A stretch of 64,000 nucleotides of DNA. Source: Candidatus Coprenecus pullistercoris (GTDB taxonomy: Bacteria; Bacteroidota; Bacteroidia; Bacteroidales; UBA932). The position numbers and the translations under genes were made by a program. Within the stretch, counting starts at the first letter, position 1. Each line of letters begins with the position of its first letter. The notes beneath the pieces are model-generated. The model ran no database searches. It saw only the letters and a program-made list of their open reading frames with translations, and was not told the origin of the DNA. Below are positions 1-8,584 of this stretch, one piece after another. The stretch covers positions 109,863-173,862 of the forward strand of contig DXAT01000024.1 of assembly GCA_019116965.1 (NCBI GenBank). The letters are read 5' to 3'.

Positions 1-763
1 CCTTGTCTTCAGGTACACCAAGAGCTGTCACCGGAACCGTAAGCGTCTCCTCTATATAACGGACAACATCGACGGAATAGTAAACGGCATCCACCGAATA
101 CTCAACCCTGCGTATGGGCACCAGTCCGCAGATTCCCTGTATGGGACCGTCCACATTACTGCGGGACACCGTCTCTGTAAATACCGAATCGACCGACTCG
201 AGCAACCCGGCATCACCGTATATCTCCACACTGTCAGGACGAAGCACCATCCCGCCCACAGACATGTACTGTGGCATATAGGTTATGGATGACTTGGGTA
301 CTATGGGCACCTTTCTGGAGACTATCCTTGGATATGTGAAATCCAAGGAGTCCGTCACTATGAACTCCAGCTCCACACTGCTTCCCAGAGCCTCCACTAT
401 GTTGCTTTTGATATTCTCGCACACGACGCTGAACACATCTCCGCCCTTATAAGTCATACTTTCCGCCTGGGCTGTCACCTTCAGAGTCTTGGGCCTGCCA
501 ATCCTCTGCCTGAGAATATAGTATCCGTCAGCCTTGCCCCTGATGATCAGCACATCCTCCGAAACTGAGGAGCGTGAGCGTCCCTGCAGGGATGTCTCCA
601 ACCTTACATTGTACTCGATAAAGACGGAATACTGAAGCGACAGACTGTGCAGAAGCCACACGACAAAAGCCAGAAAGAGAGAAAGAAGCAGCAGAAGCCA
701 CTCCTTTCTGTCCCTCCATCTGCCTTTACGGCCGCTTTCAGATGTTCCGCTAACAGAGGTCAT
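1..763 (-). CDS. YbbR-like (CdaR-type) membrane-anchored protein, 3' end missing
   Basis: The reading frame is open from an ATG at 763 down to the window edge (254 codons seen), so the C-terminus is missing. After a basic N-terminus (GRKGRWRDRKEW) there is one membrane helix (WLLLLLSLFLAFVVWLL) and then a beta-rich extracytoplasmic part. Repeated short segments such as VPIVPKSSITYMP, LRPDSVEIYGDAGLLESVDSV and VPVTALGVPEDK are typical of YbbR domains. YbbR/CdaR proteins are known in Firmicutes as regulators of the diadenylate cyclase CdaA; the role in Bacteroidota is inferred only. It lies 14 nt downstream of yajC on the same strand, an arrangement that I recall as common in Bacteroidales (nusB-yajC-ybbR). 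Confidence 0.8.
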   Translation of the reverse strand, partial: MTSVSGTSESGRKGRWRDRKEWLLLLLSLFLAFVVWLLHSLSLQYSVFIEYNVRLETSLQGRSRSSVSEDVLIIRGKADGYYILRQRIGRPKTLKVTAQAESMTYKGGDVFSVVCENIKSNIVEALGSSVELEFIVTDSLDFTYPRIVSRKVPIVPKSSITYMPQYMSVGGMVLRPDSVEIYGDAGLLESVDSVFTETVSRSNVDGPIQGICGLVPIRRVEYSVDAVYYSVDVVRYIEETLTVPVTALGVPEDK

Positions 764-777
764 CTGTAACTTTTAGA

Positions 778-1128
778 TTATTTTCTCTGTGCGTCAGTGA
801 TATCCTTCACTACAGAGGACTTATCCACACGGATCTTGACATTGTTGTCAATCTCTACGATAAGGAATGTGTCCTTTACCTCGTCAATGGTTCCGTAGAT
901 ACCTCCTACAGTCACGATTTTGTCACCTTTCTGCAGAGACTCCCTCCATTTGACAATCTCCTTCTGTTTCTTCTGCTGGGGACGTATCATGAAGAAATAC
1001 ATCACCACGAAGATGAGAATCATCAGAATCAGGAACGAATACTGCTGGAAGAACGAAGGCTCGCCAGCCGTGGCCTGAGTCATACCTGTAGAATCATTGA
1101 GCGATAATAAGAATGTGTAAAGATTCAT
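778..1128 (-). CDS. yajC: Preprotein translocase subunit YajC
   Basis: 116 residues. A single N-terminal membrane helix (YSFLILMILIFVVMYFFMI, about residues 29-47) is followed at once by RPQQKKQKE, the YajC hallmark, and a small cytoplasmic beta domain containing GDKIVTVGGIYGTI and VDKSSVVKDI. YajC is an accessory of the SecDF-YajC complex, which assists Sec-dependent export at the inner membrane. It lies between nusB and a YbbR-like gene on the same strand, so the three are probably co-transcribed. Length and motif order match the family. Confidence 0.95.
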   Translation of the reverse strand: MNLYTFLLSLNDSTGMTQATAGEPSFFQQYSFLILMILIFVVMYFFMIRPQQKKQKEIVKWRESLQKGDKIVTVGGIYGTIDEVKDTFLIVEIDNNVKIRVDKSSVVKDITDAQRK

Positions 1129-1175
1129 TTTGGTTTTTAATTTGTATTAATATTAGACAAATATAATAAGTTTTT

Positions 1176-2126
1176 TTAATTATCTATCAGTCCGCGTCCG
1201 CTCTTGACGATATCGCCCGTATCTACCATCTTTCTCAGAATCCTGTCAAGCAGACCGTTGACGAATACCTTACTGTTATTGGTACTGTAGAACTTGGAGA
1301 TATCCACATACTCATTGATTGTGACCTTCAGCGGGATATTGGGAAAACGCACAGCCTCGGCGACACCCTGGACAATCAAAACCAGGTCAGTGGTGACCAC
1401 CCTGTCCGGATCCCAGTTACTGGTGTTGGATACAACTATATCCATATACTTGTCATAACCGGCCATTGCCGCCCGCAGCAGCTCCACCGCGAACTCCCTG
1501 TCATCATCCTTGAGAAACACATCCGGCAAAGGCATCGAGCCCTTATGCCGGAGCAGCTCCAGATTGCGGACTATCACATTGAGCACATATCCGAGATCGT
1601 CTATCCAGAACATAGACATATCCTCGAGGAACGACTCAAGGTCCTCATTGTCCTCAAAAAGCTCAGGATCCGAGAATATCTTGATAAAAAGGTCACAGTC
1701 CTGTGCCATGGAACGGGCCTCCGTCTCCATATATTCCTTGAAATATTCCTTTGCAGAGACAGCGTTGAAGAGCTTTTTAACAAATACGGCGAGATCCTCG
1801 GTCCACACAAGGCCGTGATCGGCACAGTACTTCATGAAACGCGGGTCCTGTCCGAGATACGCCGACACCTGATTCTCCGCGAACTTGCGGTTGGGATTCC
1901 GCTCCTCCGGGGAGGGATTGAATTTCTTCAACCCGGTCTCTATCCTATTCTCAGCGGCATTCTGCAGGGCTACCGCGGCATTGAGTATGAAATAATAAAG
2001 GTGCAGGGTCTTCTCACATGAATACATAAGCGTCTTCTCTGCCTCCTTAACGGAATCGGAGCCGGAAGTCACCACACTGTAAAGAACTTTAAAGACTTTT
2101 ATCCTTATCAGACGACGGTTTAGCAT
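1176..2126 (-). CDS. nusB: Transcription antitermination factor NusB, long Bacteroidota form
   Basis: 316 residues. The N-terminus (MLNRRLIRIKVFKVLYSVV) and the C-terminal half (DLVLIVQGVAEAVRFPNIPLKVTINEYVDISKFYSTNNSKVFVNGLLDRILRK) match NusB. In that half, PLKVTINEYVDISK and the KVFVNGLLD segment form the conserved C-terminal helix region. NusB binds boxA RNA with NusE in ribosomal RNA antitermination. The protein is more than twice the ~140 residues of the E. coli form because of a middle insertion (about residues 40-200), which is usual for Bacteroidota. First gene of the nusB-yajC-ybbR unit, with a -7 element just upstream. Confidence 0.93.
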   Translation of the reverse strand: MLNRRLIRIKVFKVLYSVVTSGSDSVKEAEKTLMYSCEKTLHLYYFILNAAVALQNAAENRIETGLKKFNPSPEERNPNRKFAENQVSAYLGQDPRFMKYCADHGLVWTEDLAVFVKKLFNAVSAKEYFKEYMETEARSMAQDCDLFIKIFSDPELFEDNEDLESFLEDMSMFWIDDLGYVLNVIVRNLELLRHKGSMPLPDVFLKDDDREFAVELLRAAMAGYDKYMDIVVSNTSNWDPDRVVTTDLVLIVQGVAEAVRFPNIPLKVTINEYVDISKFYSTNNSKVFVNGLLDRILRKMVDTGDIVKSGRGLIDN

Positions 2127-2148
2127 ACAATATTTTTAAAACATTTTG

Positions 2149-2156
2149 CAAATATA
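2149..2156 (-). promoter_or_regulatory. -7 promoter element for nusB operon
   Basis: On the minus strand these bases read TATATTTG, matching the Bacteroidota -7 consensus TAnnTTTG, 22 nt upstream of the nusB start. It is divergent from the promoter at 2179. No confident -33 TTTG was identified. Confidence 0.6.
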
Positions 2157-2178
2157 ACTTGAAGATGAGAAAAAACTC

Positions 2179-2186
2179 TATATTTG
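2179..2186 (+). promoter_or_regulatory. -7 promoter element for DUF3276 gene
   Basis: TATATTTG matches TAnnTTTG. A TTG at 2159-2161 lies 17 nt upstream as a possible, slightly close, -33 element. The position fixes the start of the downstream gene at 2213, because the earlier in-frame TTG at 2159 would precede the promoter. Confidence 0.6.
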
Positions 2187-2212
2187 TGACAAATTTTGTA
2201 AAATTTAATAAA

Positions 2213-2584
2213 ATGTATTCTGAGGATATTGATAATTCAACAGCAATGGAGCGCAGCGGAGATGATGTGTACTCCAAGCCTGTACGCGCGGGAAAAAGAA
2301 CTTATTTCTTTGACGTGAAAGCGACCAAGGGCAACGACTACTATCTCACCATCACTGAAAGCAAGAGAAGGATTGAGAAAGACGGACGCTTCGCATACGA
2401 CAAACATAAAATCTTCCTTTACAAAGAGGATTTCGAAAAGTTCTCCCAGGGACTTGAGGAAGTCATAGCTTTCATCAAGGAGAGATGCCCTGTCGTAGAG
2501 CGTACAGAGGACGACTCCAGGCACACACCCAGAGAGAAGGACGGGGACACACAGTTCTCGGATGTGGAATTCGAGGAACTTTAG
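2213..2584 (+). CDS. PUR-alpha-like DUF3276 family protein
   Basis: About 123 residues from the ATG at 2213 (MYSEDIDNS). The core RAGKRTYFFDVKATKGNDYYLTITESKRR...YDKHKIFLYKEDFEKF is the PUR-like fold typical of DUF3276 proteins, which are widespread in Bacteroidota and spirochaetes. A PUR domain in the borrelial relatives binds nucleic acid; the role here is inferred to be single-stranded nucleic-acid binding. The tail is acidic and disordered (residues ~95-123). The start at 2213 is preferred to the upstream TTG because of the promoter element at 2179. Its 3' end overlaps the convergent SDR gene by 4 nt. Confidence 0.85.
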   Translation: MYSEDIDNSTAMERSGDDVYSKPVRAGKRTYFFDVKATKGNDYYLTITESKRRIEKDGRFAYDKHKIFLYKEDFEKFSQGLEEVIAFIKERCPVVERTEDDSRHTPREKDGDTQFSDVEFEEL

Positions 2585-3330
2585 AACATGTCCTTATAAG
2601 GTCTGAAAAAACGGCCTCCCCAATTCCACAACGGAGACGGGATCAGGCGCATCAGCACTCCGAGTGCAGCCCAGCGCCTGTCAATCACCACCGTTTTTCT
2701 ACCACGCCTTATAGCACGGACAATCATTGCGGCGGCATTTTCCCGATGTATGGTCATGGGAAAATGCCGTCCTTGTATGAAATCCGTATCCACGAAGCCG
2801 GGCTTGATTACGGTAATGCGGATATCGGCCCCGCGTATCACAGCAAGCTGACGGAGCGTCTGCGCATAGAAAGCCTCGAATTTCTTGGTGGCCGAATAAG
2901 CTGGGCACACACCAAGCGGCAGTATCGATGCCACCGAGGAGATAACAGCCAGATGTCCACGGCGGCCGCTCCCGGCCCAGTAATTGAACAGCCACGCGGC
3001 ACAGCGCACGAATCCCTTCGCATTGACATCTATCTGCCCTAATTCCAATGTCGGTTCCAAAGCCGTATTCGTATGACCATAACCTGACGAATACAGACAG
3101 ACATCCACTCCTCCCATCACTTCTACCAGTTCGGCCAGTCTCTGCGCCGCATCGTCTCCGGAGACATCGAAGGACTTCGGGTAAACCGTACCCTCCGGAG
3201 CCTGGCCGGCGATTTCCCGTAAAAGGTTCTCACGGCGTCCTGTCACTCCCACCTTATGCCCGTTTCTTACATAAATCTCCGCCACAGCTCTTCCGATTCC
3301 GGAGGTGGCGCCTATTACAATAACATTCAT
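2581..3330 (-). CDS. Short-chain dehydrogenase/reductase (SDR)
   Basis: 249 residues. The N-terminal Rossmann motif is GATSGIG (residues 7-13), followed by TGRRENL, an NADP-preferring arginine pair. The catalytic S-Y-K set is visible as VISSVAS and YSATKK (Tyr about 155, Lys about 159). PGFVDTDF follows as the usual post-catalytic loop. It resembles the classical SDRs annotated as SDR family NAD(P)-dependent oxidoreductase in Bacteroidales. The substrate cannot be told. The extended C-terminal hydrophobic segment (VLMRLIPSPLWNWGGRFF) may associate with membrane. Confidence 0.88.
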   Translation of the reverse strand: MNVIVIGATSGIGRAVAEIYVRNGHKVGVTGRRENLLREIAGQAPEGTVYPKSFDVSGDDAAQRLAELVEVMGGVDVCLYSSGYGHTNTALEPTLELGQIDVNAKGFVRCAAWLFNYWAGSGRRGHLAVISSVASILPLGVCPAYSATKKFEAFYAQTLRQLAVIRGADIRITVIKPGFVDTDFIQGRHFPMTIHRENAAAMIVRAIRRGRKTVVIDRRWAALGVLMRLIPSPLWNWGGRFFRPYKDMF

Positions 3331-3379
3331 ATTCTGTCAGATAGAAAGCATGACCATTCATTCAAGAGGATATAAATAG

Positions 3380-3409
3380 AAAAGACTCCAGGTTTCTTGG
3401 AGTCTTTTC
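3380..3409 (-). terminator. Intrinsic terminator downstream of tRNA-Cys
   Basis: An 11-bp inverted repeat (AAAAGACTCCA / TGGAGTCTTTT) around an 8-nt loop. On the minus strand it ends in a T run and follows the tRNA-Cys 3' end by about 5 nt, so it can end that transcript. Confidence 0.75.
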
Positions 3410-3414
3410 TCTTG

Positions 3415-3485
3415 AGGTACCAAGCAGAATCGAACTGCTGTACACGGTTTTGCAGACCGTTGCCTAACCACTCGGCCATGGTACC
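3415..3485 (-). tRNA. tRNA-Cys (GCA)
   Basis: The minus strand folds as a cloverleaf: acceptor GGTACCA pairing with TGGTACC, D arm GCCGAGTGGTTAGGC, anticodon loop CTGCAAA giving anticodon GCA, T arm with GTTCGATTC and discriminator T as usual for cysteine tRNAs. No CCA is encoded. A promoter lies just upstream and a terminator just downstream, so it is a single-gene unit. Confidence 0.95.
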
Positions 3486-3502
3486 ATGGTGAATTGGGAG
3501 CG

Positions 3503-3534
3503 CAAATATACATACTATTTTGCAGATTCGCAAA
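3503..3534 (-). promoter_or_regulatory. Bacteroidota promoter of tRNA-Cys (-33 and -7)
   Basis: On the minus strand TTTG (3534-3531), a 20-nt spacer and TATATTTG (3510-3503) match the consensus TTTG-N19-21-TAnnTTTG. The tRNA starts 18 nt after the -7 box. The -33 element lies inside the 3' end of the upstream msrC gene. This is the clearest promoter of the window and supports the phylum assignment. Confidence 0.75.
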
Positions 3535-4003
3535 TTATCCTGCACAACATCTCAAGATAATGACGGTCAACCTCGTCAAAAGCACTCAAAAACACACTGT
3601 CTATATCCAGCACTCCGAGAACATGTCCTCCGTCATCAGACACAGGCACCACTATCTCCGAGCGGGACTTCTGGCTGCACGCTATGTGTCCGGGGAATGC
3701 CTGCACATCCTCAACCACGACACTGCGTCCCTCTTTCCATGCCGTTCCGCACACCCCTTTGCCATAACCGATGCGCGTACATGCCACGGGCCCCTGAAAA
3801 GGTCCAAGCACTAATTCATTCCGAGCGTCATCCACGAGATAGAAACCCACCCATAAAAAATCAAAAGCCTCATGCAGAGCGGCAGAGACATTGGCCAGAT
3901 TGGCCGTCAAATCTGTCTCACCGGCGATAAGCGAGCGTATCTGAGGCAAAAGTTCCTCGTAACGGGATGCCTTGTCTTTCCGAGTCAATACAAGCTCATG
4001 CAT
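3515..4003 (-). CDS. msrC: GAF-domain free methionine-(R)-sulfoxide reductase
   Basis: 162 residues, a single GAF domain. The family cysteines are visible in the segments VACTRIGYGKGVCGTAW (Cys about 84 and 94) and GHIACSQKSRSEIVVPV (Cys about 118). WVGFYL, LGPFQG and GVLDIDS complete the fRMsr signature. These enzymes reduce free methionine-R-sulfoxide with thioredoxin, repairing oxidised methionine in the cytosol. It lies 14 nt downstream of the RlmI-like gene on the same strand and may be the last gene of that unit. Length fits the family (about 160). Confidence 0.92.
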   Translation of the reverse strand: MHELVLTRKDKASRYEELLPQIRSLIAGETDLTANLANVSAALHEAFDFLWVGFYLVDDARNELVLGPFQGPVACTRIGYGKGVCGTAWKEGRSVVVEDVQAFPGHIACSQKSRSEIVVPVSDDGGHVLGVLDIDSVFLSAFDEVDRHYLEMLCRIICESAK

Positions 4004-4017
4004 ATTGCAGACACTCG

Positions 4018-5229
4018 CTATTCGACATAAAGCAGCAGGCCTTTGAGGTAATCGCCTTCAGGATGATAGATATTGACCGGATGGTCAGCCGGCTGGGTAA
4101 GCCTGCGCAGGATACGCACACTGCGGCCGGTCTGAGCTGCCGCCGAGAACACAGCCAGTTCAAAAGCCTTGCGGTCAACCGCCTGGGAGCAGCTGTAGGT
4201 AAACAACAGGCCGCCAGGAGCTATCTTGGCTATGGCCGCCGCATTGAGACGCCTGTATGCCCTCAAGGCATTGTCCAGAGCGTCACGGTGCTTGGCGAAA
4301 GCAGGCGGATCCACGACCATGAGGTCAAATTCACCTGGCCGGGAATCGCGCAGATAATCTATGGCATCTGCGCATACAGCGGAATGCCTTCGGGCAGCGT
4401 CACTCTCTCCGGAATTAAGTTCCACATTGCGGCGGAGCATCCCGACGGCAACGGCCGACGAGTCCACTGAGACCACGGACGATGCGCCGGCATTCAGAGC
4501 ATACACCGAAAAGCCCCCTGTATAGCAAAAAAGATTCAGCACTTTTCTGCCGGCAGCATAAGAACCCACCAACTGACGGTTGTCCCTCTGATCCAGAAAG
4601 AATCCGGTCTTCTGTCCGGCGGCCCAGTTGACAAGAAACTTATGGCCGTTCTCCGATACAGCCGTCTCGTCAGAGAGGCAATCTCCGCAGATATATCCGT
4701 CATGAAGATCAAGTCCGGCCTTATGAGGAGCCGTACCCTCACTCTTATTGAACACGGCCCTTACTCCGGCACAACTCATAAGAGCCTCGGCCACAAGGTC
4801 TGCGGAAAGATACATGCCGGCGGAATGAGCCTGAAGCACAGCCACGTCTCCGTATATATCCACAATCAGACCCGGCAGTGAATCACCTTCGCCGTGTACC
4901 AGCCGGTAACAGTCGGTACCGGATGACGGCAGTCCCAGAGTACGGCGCATGTTCAAAGCCTTGCCTATACGGTCCTGCCAGAAAGCCAGCGGCATACGTC
5001 CGTCCTCTGAAGGCCTGAAATCCTGAGCGAAAGTCAAAATCCTAACAGCGATAGAACCTTTCTGATAATGCCCGTAGGCCAGAAAATGTCCGTCATGCGA
5101 AAGCACCTCCACCACCTCTCCCTCATAAGGTGCTTCCTCCACAGAAGCAACAGCTCCGGAGAATATCCACGGATGGAAACGGCGCACAGACTCGTCACGG
5201 CCACGTTTCAGTACGATACTTTTCATCAT
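4018..5229 (-). CDS. Class I SAM-dependent rRNA methyltransferase, RlmI-like (PUA + MTase)
   Basis: 403 residues. The N-terminal PUA domain (about 1-80, starting IVLKRGRDESVRRFHPWIFSGAV) is followed by a linker and a Rossmann methyltransferase domain. GQKTGFFLDQRDNR precedes motif I (VLNLFCYTGGFSVYALNAGA), and motif IV is VVDPPAFAKHRDAL. This order is that of RlmI/RlmK-type enzymes, which make 5-methylcytosine in 23S rRNA; the exact target here is inferred. It overlaps the upstream exonuclease gene by 4 nt, indicating translational coupling. Confidence 0.9.
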   Translation of the reverse strand: MMKSIVLKRGRDESVRRFHPWIFSGAVASVEEAPYEGEVVEVLSHDGHFLAYGHYQKGSIAVRILTFAQDFRPSEDGRMPLAFWQDRIGKALNMRRTLGLPSSGTDCYRLVHGEGDSLPGLIVDIYGDVAVLQAHSAGMYLSADLVAEALMSCAGVRAVFNKSEGTAPHKAGLDLHDGYICGDCLSDETAVSENGHKFLVNWAAGQKTGFFLDQRDNRQLVGSYAAGRKVLNLFCYTGGFSVYALNAGASSVVSVDSSAVAVGMLRRNVELNSGESDAARRHSAVCADAIDYLRDSRPGEFDLMVVDPPAFAKHRDALDNALRAYRRLNAAAIAKIAPGGLLFTYSCSQAVDRKAFELAVFSAAAQTGRSVRILRRLTQPADHPVNIYHPEGDYLKGLLLYVE

Positions 5230-5816
5230 TTCCCGCCCTCTGATTTGAGTCTAAGATACATCTCGCGGCATACCCAGGCGTCGATGGCGGCATACTTGAG
5301 CTGTGCTCCGGAAAGCTGCGGAGCCTCCCAGTTGGAAAGCTGCTGCGTCTTGGACACCTTCTTGCCAAGAATAATAGCAGACATCTTGCGCACACTCTTG
5401 TCTGTGATGCCGTATTCAGCCACTATGGCCTGCAAGTCCACAAAGGACCTGGGAGTAAATTTACGATAATAGTACAGGCCGCGCACATCCTCCTTGACCG
5501 CAGCACCCACTTTGACAATCCTGTCGTCAGAGAGCACCGATGCAAGAGGAGCCGGCAGTCCCAGCAGGTTGAGCCGGAAGATATAAGCCTTGTCGGCTCC
5601 CGAGAGCTGAAGCAAGGCCACATGATGACGCGGTGAGTTGGAAGTGAAGCACGGCTTGGTCTCTGTATCAAAACCTATCACCGCCTGTTCTCTGAGATAG
5701 TCCATGGCCTCGGCGAAATCCTCGTCAAGGTCCGAGACGACTACGATAGGGCCGTCGAAATCCACTGATTCAAGCTGTGAGAGTTCTTCTGAGGAAATAC
5801 TTGCTGGATACTGCAT
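5226..5816 (-). CDS. 3'-5' exonuclease domain protein (RNase D-like)
   Basis: 196 residues, a single DEDD exonuclease domain. Exo I is VIGFDTETKP (about residue 49), exo II is in VGAAVKEDVRGL, and exo III is YAAIDAWVCREMY, which gives the DEDDy tyrosine and aspartate. There are no HRDC domains, so it is the minimal form common in Bacteroidota. A role in RNA 3' processing is inferred from the family. Its stop overlaps the start of the RlmI-like gene, and this pairing points to a shared role in RNA metabolism. Confidence 0.88.
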   Translation of the reverse strand: MQYPASISSEELSQLESVDFDGPIVVVSDLDEDFAEAMDYLREQAVIGFDTETKPCFTSNSPRHHVALLQLSGADKAYIFRLNLLGLPAPLASVLSDDRIVKVGAAVKEDVRGLYYYRKFTPRSFVDLQAIVAEYGITDKSVRKMSAIILGKKVSKTQQLSNWEAPQLSGAQLKYAAIDAWVCREMYLRLKSEGGK

Positions 5817-5819
5817 ATA

Positions 5820-7301
5820 TCAATAAAGGGAATTTCTAATCATGGAAAATGTCCGGCTGCTGTTGCGCCCGACATAATTGAGCAGGTCTTCGCCCACATA
5901 ACCCGGTGCGAAAGGCACCACCTTGGTGGAGATATCCTCGGTTCCGGACTGACGCCCGAACTTGAATGAATCCTTCATGCTTCCGTCCGCGTTCAGGGCA
6001 TCGGCGCTGAGACTGCCGGAGGGCATGGAGACAAACGGCATCAGCTCAGTCTTCTCTCCTCTCAGCGCAAGGTGATTGTCCTGCCTCAATATCCTGTAGG
6101 CCTCCATCACCGCACTCTCCGCCGGATTGATGAATTTGACATCCGGAGATATGCTGTTGCGGTACAGATACACTCCGCCCCGCTTGAAATTGTAAAGTTC
6201 GTCCACGACCTGTCTCATGATATCCACAGCCTGCGAATAACCGGGATCCACCAGTATTATGGATGAGATGGGCACAGTGCTGCCGCTTCTTCTATGACGC
6301 TCGATCATGGAAACGAGATGAAAACGGACATAATTCTCCACCGAGTTGAGCTGTACGCCGGAAAGGGTTCCGCGCCTTGCATACAGGAGTGCATGGCCTG
6401 AGGTCTCAAACCCATACCGGTCAAACAACGATATGTCGATATTGTTGTAGCTTATGCCGGTCACCGGACCGGCATATGAGGAACGCGCAGCTGTCGCGAC
6501 AGTGTCCACATAAGCTGTATCGCCATTTATGGCAGCAGCCAGCCCTACCGCTTCCTGATTCAATATCTGAATCCTGTCAGCGGACTGGTTTTTTGACGCA
6601 GCCATCTGCCTTATCATCTTCTCATATTCGATAGAAGACACCCCGTCCGGAGGATACATGACACCGACGCACAGATGTCCTTCCTCATCTATATCAGAGA
6701 CTGCCTCCTTGACAGCCGCCTCGGTCACACCGACTGCCTTGACGCCCGTACCGCTTTCCTTAAGAAACGCATCCAGGACGGACATACCGTACAGGTCCGC
6801 AGTAGGTGACGACACAATTATCAGCTTTACAGGCTCCTTATATCCGGAACGGTACTCGTCCTCCACAAGATTATAGTAACTGCCGCCCATCAGGAAAAGG
6901 GCGTTTCTCAGTACCTGCTCCTGCAGATAGTCCACATTGCCGGAACTCACATAGCCCTCATACGGTCCGTTTGCGAGATCGGTGAGAAGCTGTATGTTCT
7001 CGCCTCCGAAATCCGCTATTCCGTCAGGTCTGAGAGCTCCGGTTATATTGTCGAAACAGTCGATGGCAAGAAGTTCTTCGGTCACCCCGAAACTGTTGAC
7101 TCCACATCCGAAAACACCTACGGGCAGAGCAGATATGTCCCGCCTGTAAGCACTGAAATCGTTATAGTAGACCGAAGCCGTATCGTTCAGCGCCTTTTCC
7201 GCAATAGGATTGAGGCTCTCGTGCCCACCCTCACTGCCGCAGGACAACAGGGCAAGCGGCAGGAGTCCGGACAATATCCTATAAAATTTCCCGTACTGCA
7301 T
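5820..7301 (-). CDS. Lipoprotein of unknown function
   Basis: 493 residues. The signal sequence ends in a lipobox (LLPLALLSCGSE), so it should be lipidated and periplasm- or outer-membrane-facing. The middle shows alternating strands and helices (KLIIVSSPTADLYGMSVLDAFLKESG, LCVGVMYPPDG, SSIILVDPGYSQAVDIMRQV) that look like a periplasmic-binding-protein-type Rossmann fold, but this is by eye only. I do not recognise the family. It sits 6 nt downstream of purM on the same strand and 3 nt before the exonuclease gene, so it is probably read with both. Confidence 0.7.
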   Translation of the reverse strand: MQYGKFYRILSGLLPLALLSCGSEGGHESLNPIAEKALNDTASVYYNDFSAYRRDISALPVGVFGCGVNSFGVTEELLAIDCFDNITGALRPDGIADFGGENIQLLTDLANGPYEGYVSSGNVDYLQEQVLRNALFLMGGSYYNLVEDEYRSGYKEPVKLIIVSSPTADLYGMSVLDAFLKESGTGVKAVGVTEAAVKEAVSDIDEEGHLCVGVMYPPDGVSSIEYEKMIRQMAASKNQSADRIQILNQEAVGLAAAINGDTAYVDTVATAARSSYAGPVTGISYNNIDISLFDRYGFETSGHALLYARRGTLSGVQLNSVENYVRFHLVSMIERHRRSGSTVPISSIILVDPGYSQAVDIMRQVVDELYNFKRGGVYLYRNSISPDVKFINPAESAVMEAYRILRQDNHLALRGEKTELMPFVSMPSGSLSADALNADGSMKDSFKFGRQSGTEDISTKVVPFAPGYVGEDLLNYVGRNSSRTFSMIRNSLY

Positions 7302-7307
7302 TGCAGT

Positions 7308-8483
7308 CTACCTATAGACAAACTTTCCGTTCTCTCCGGATATGACTACCTCCCGCTCAGGAGCCTCCTCCACCCTGCCGATAATCCTCGCATCCACACC
7401 CAATGCACGCGAAATGTCTATCATCGCTGAGGCCGACTCCTTATCTGTATATATCTCCATGCGGTGTCCCATGTTGAAGACCCTGTACATCTCCTGCCAG
7501 TCCGTACCGGACTCCACCTGTATGGCCTTGAACAGCGGAGGCACGGGGAACATGTTGTCCTTCACCACTCTGAGCGAGTCAATGAAATTGAGAACCTTGG
7601 TCTGAGCTCCGCCGGAGCAGTGCACCATACCGTGAATCCTGTCCTTGTAGCCATCGAAGATCCTCTTCATGACCGGCGCATAAGTCCTTGTCGGAGACAG
7701 CAGCAGCTTGCCGTAGGTCAGGCCGGTCTCGGGCTCCTTCTCCGTCAGCATACGGCTCCCGGAATACACCAGTGACGCCGGCATGGCATGATCATAGCTC
7801 TCCGGATACTTGTCGGCTATATAATGTGCGAAGAGATCATGACGGGCCGAGGTGAGACCGTTGCTGCCTGTACCTCCGTTGTACTCGTTCTCGTACTCCG
7901 CCTGTCCGAAAGAGGCCAGGCCCACAACCACATCTCCGGCTGCTATACGGGAATTGTCTATGATATCACTGCGGCGTACCCTTGCGCATACCGTACTGTC
8001 CACAATCACTGTCCTTACCAGATCTCCCACATCGGCTGTCTCTCCTCCCGTAAGAGTCATCCTGATACCGTAACGCTCCATCGACCTGATGAATTCATCC
8101 GTTCCGGAGATGATTGCCGAGATCACTTCCCCCGGAATAAGGTTCTTGTTGCGGCCGATAGTGGAAGAGACCAGGATTCCGTCGGTGATGCCAACGCAAA
8201 GCAGGTCGTCGGTGTTCATTACCATAGCGTCCCTTGCTATGCCTTTCCATACACTCATATCCCCTGTCTCCCTCCAATATGTGTATGCAAGGGAAGACTT
8301 GGTGCCGGCTCCGTCAGCATGCATAACCAGACACCAGTCGGGATCGCCTGTGAAGCAGTCAGGTATAATCTTACAGAATGCTTTGGGGAACAATCCTTTA
8401 TCTATGTTTTTTATGGCGTTGTGCACATCTTCTTTTGCGGAGGAGACTCCTCTCAGCATGTATCTGCTCTCAGTGTTGCTCAT
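7308..8483 (-). CDS. purM: Phosphoribosylformylglycinamidine cyclo-ligase (AIR synthase)
   Basis: 391 residues. The start MLRGVSSAKEDVHNAIKNIDKGLFPKAFCKIIPD and the segments MHADGAGTKSSLAYTYWRETGD, DDLLCVG, IGRNKNLIPGEVISAI and TGGETADVGDLVRT are those of the Bacteroidota type of PurM. HGMVHCSGGAQTKVLNF marks the C-terminal domain. It closes the imidazole ring (FGAM to AIR) in purine synthesis. The longer length than E. coli PurM (345) is normal for the lineage. purD lies 2.2 kb away on the same strand beyond a convergent aminotransferase gene. A -7 element sits upstream at 8525. Confidence 0.94.
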   Translation of the reverse strand: MSNTESRYMLRGVSSAKEDVHNAIKNIDKGLFPKAFCKIIPDCFTGDPDWCLVMHADGAGTKSSLAYTYWRETGDMSVWKGIARDAMVMNTDDLLCVGITDGILVSSTIGRNKNLIPGEVISAIISGTDEFIRSMERYGIRMTLTGGETADVGDLVRTVIVDSTVCARVRRSDIIDNSRIAAGDVVVGLASFGQAEYENEYNGGTGSNGLTSARHDLFAHYIADKYPESYDHAMPASLVYSGSRMLTEKEPETGLTYGKLLLSPTRTYAPVMKRIFDGYKDRIHGMVHCSGGAQTKVLNFIDSLRVVKDNMFPVPPLFKAIQVESGTDWQEMYRVFNMGHRMEIYTDKESASAMIDISRALGVDARIIGRVEEAPEREVVISGENGKFVYR

Positions 8484-8524
8484 ATTTCTTCTTGCAAGAA
8501 TTACAATATTTCGTTAACAAAATA

Positions 8525-8532
8525 CAAATTTA
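8525..8532 (-). promoter_or_regulatory. -7 promoter element for purM
   Basis: Reads TAAATTTG on the minus strand, matching TAnnTTTG, 42 nt upstream of purM. It is back to back with the aminotransferase promoter, leaving ~22 bp between the two boxes. Confidence 0.45.
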
Positions 8533-8554
8533 GAAGTTTTTGCGGAAAAGTTCA

Positions 8555-8562
8555 TAACTTTG
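8555..8562 (+). promoter_or_regulatory. -7 promoter element for aminotransferase gene
   Basis: TAACTTTG matches TAnnTTTG and lies 22 nt upstream of the ATG at 8585. No clear TTTG was seen at the -33 distance. Confidence 0.5.
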
Positions 8563-8584
8563 TTGCCCATTAAACAAAAATATC

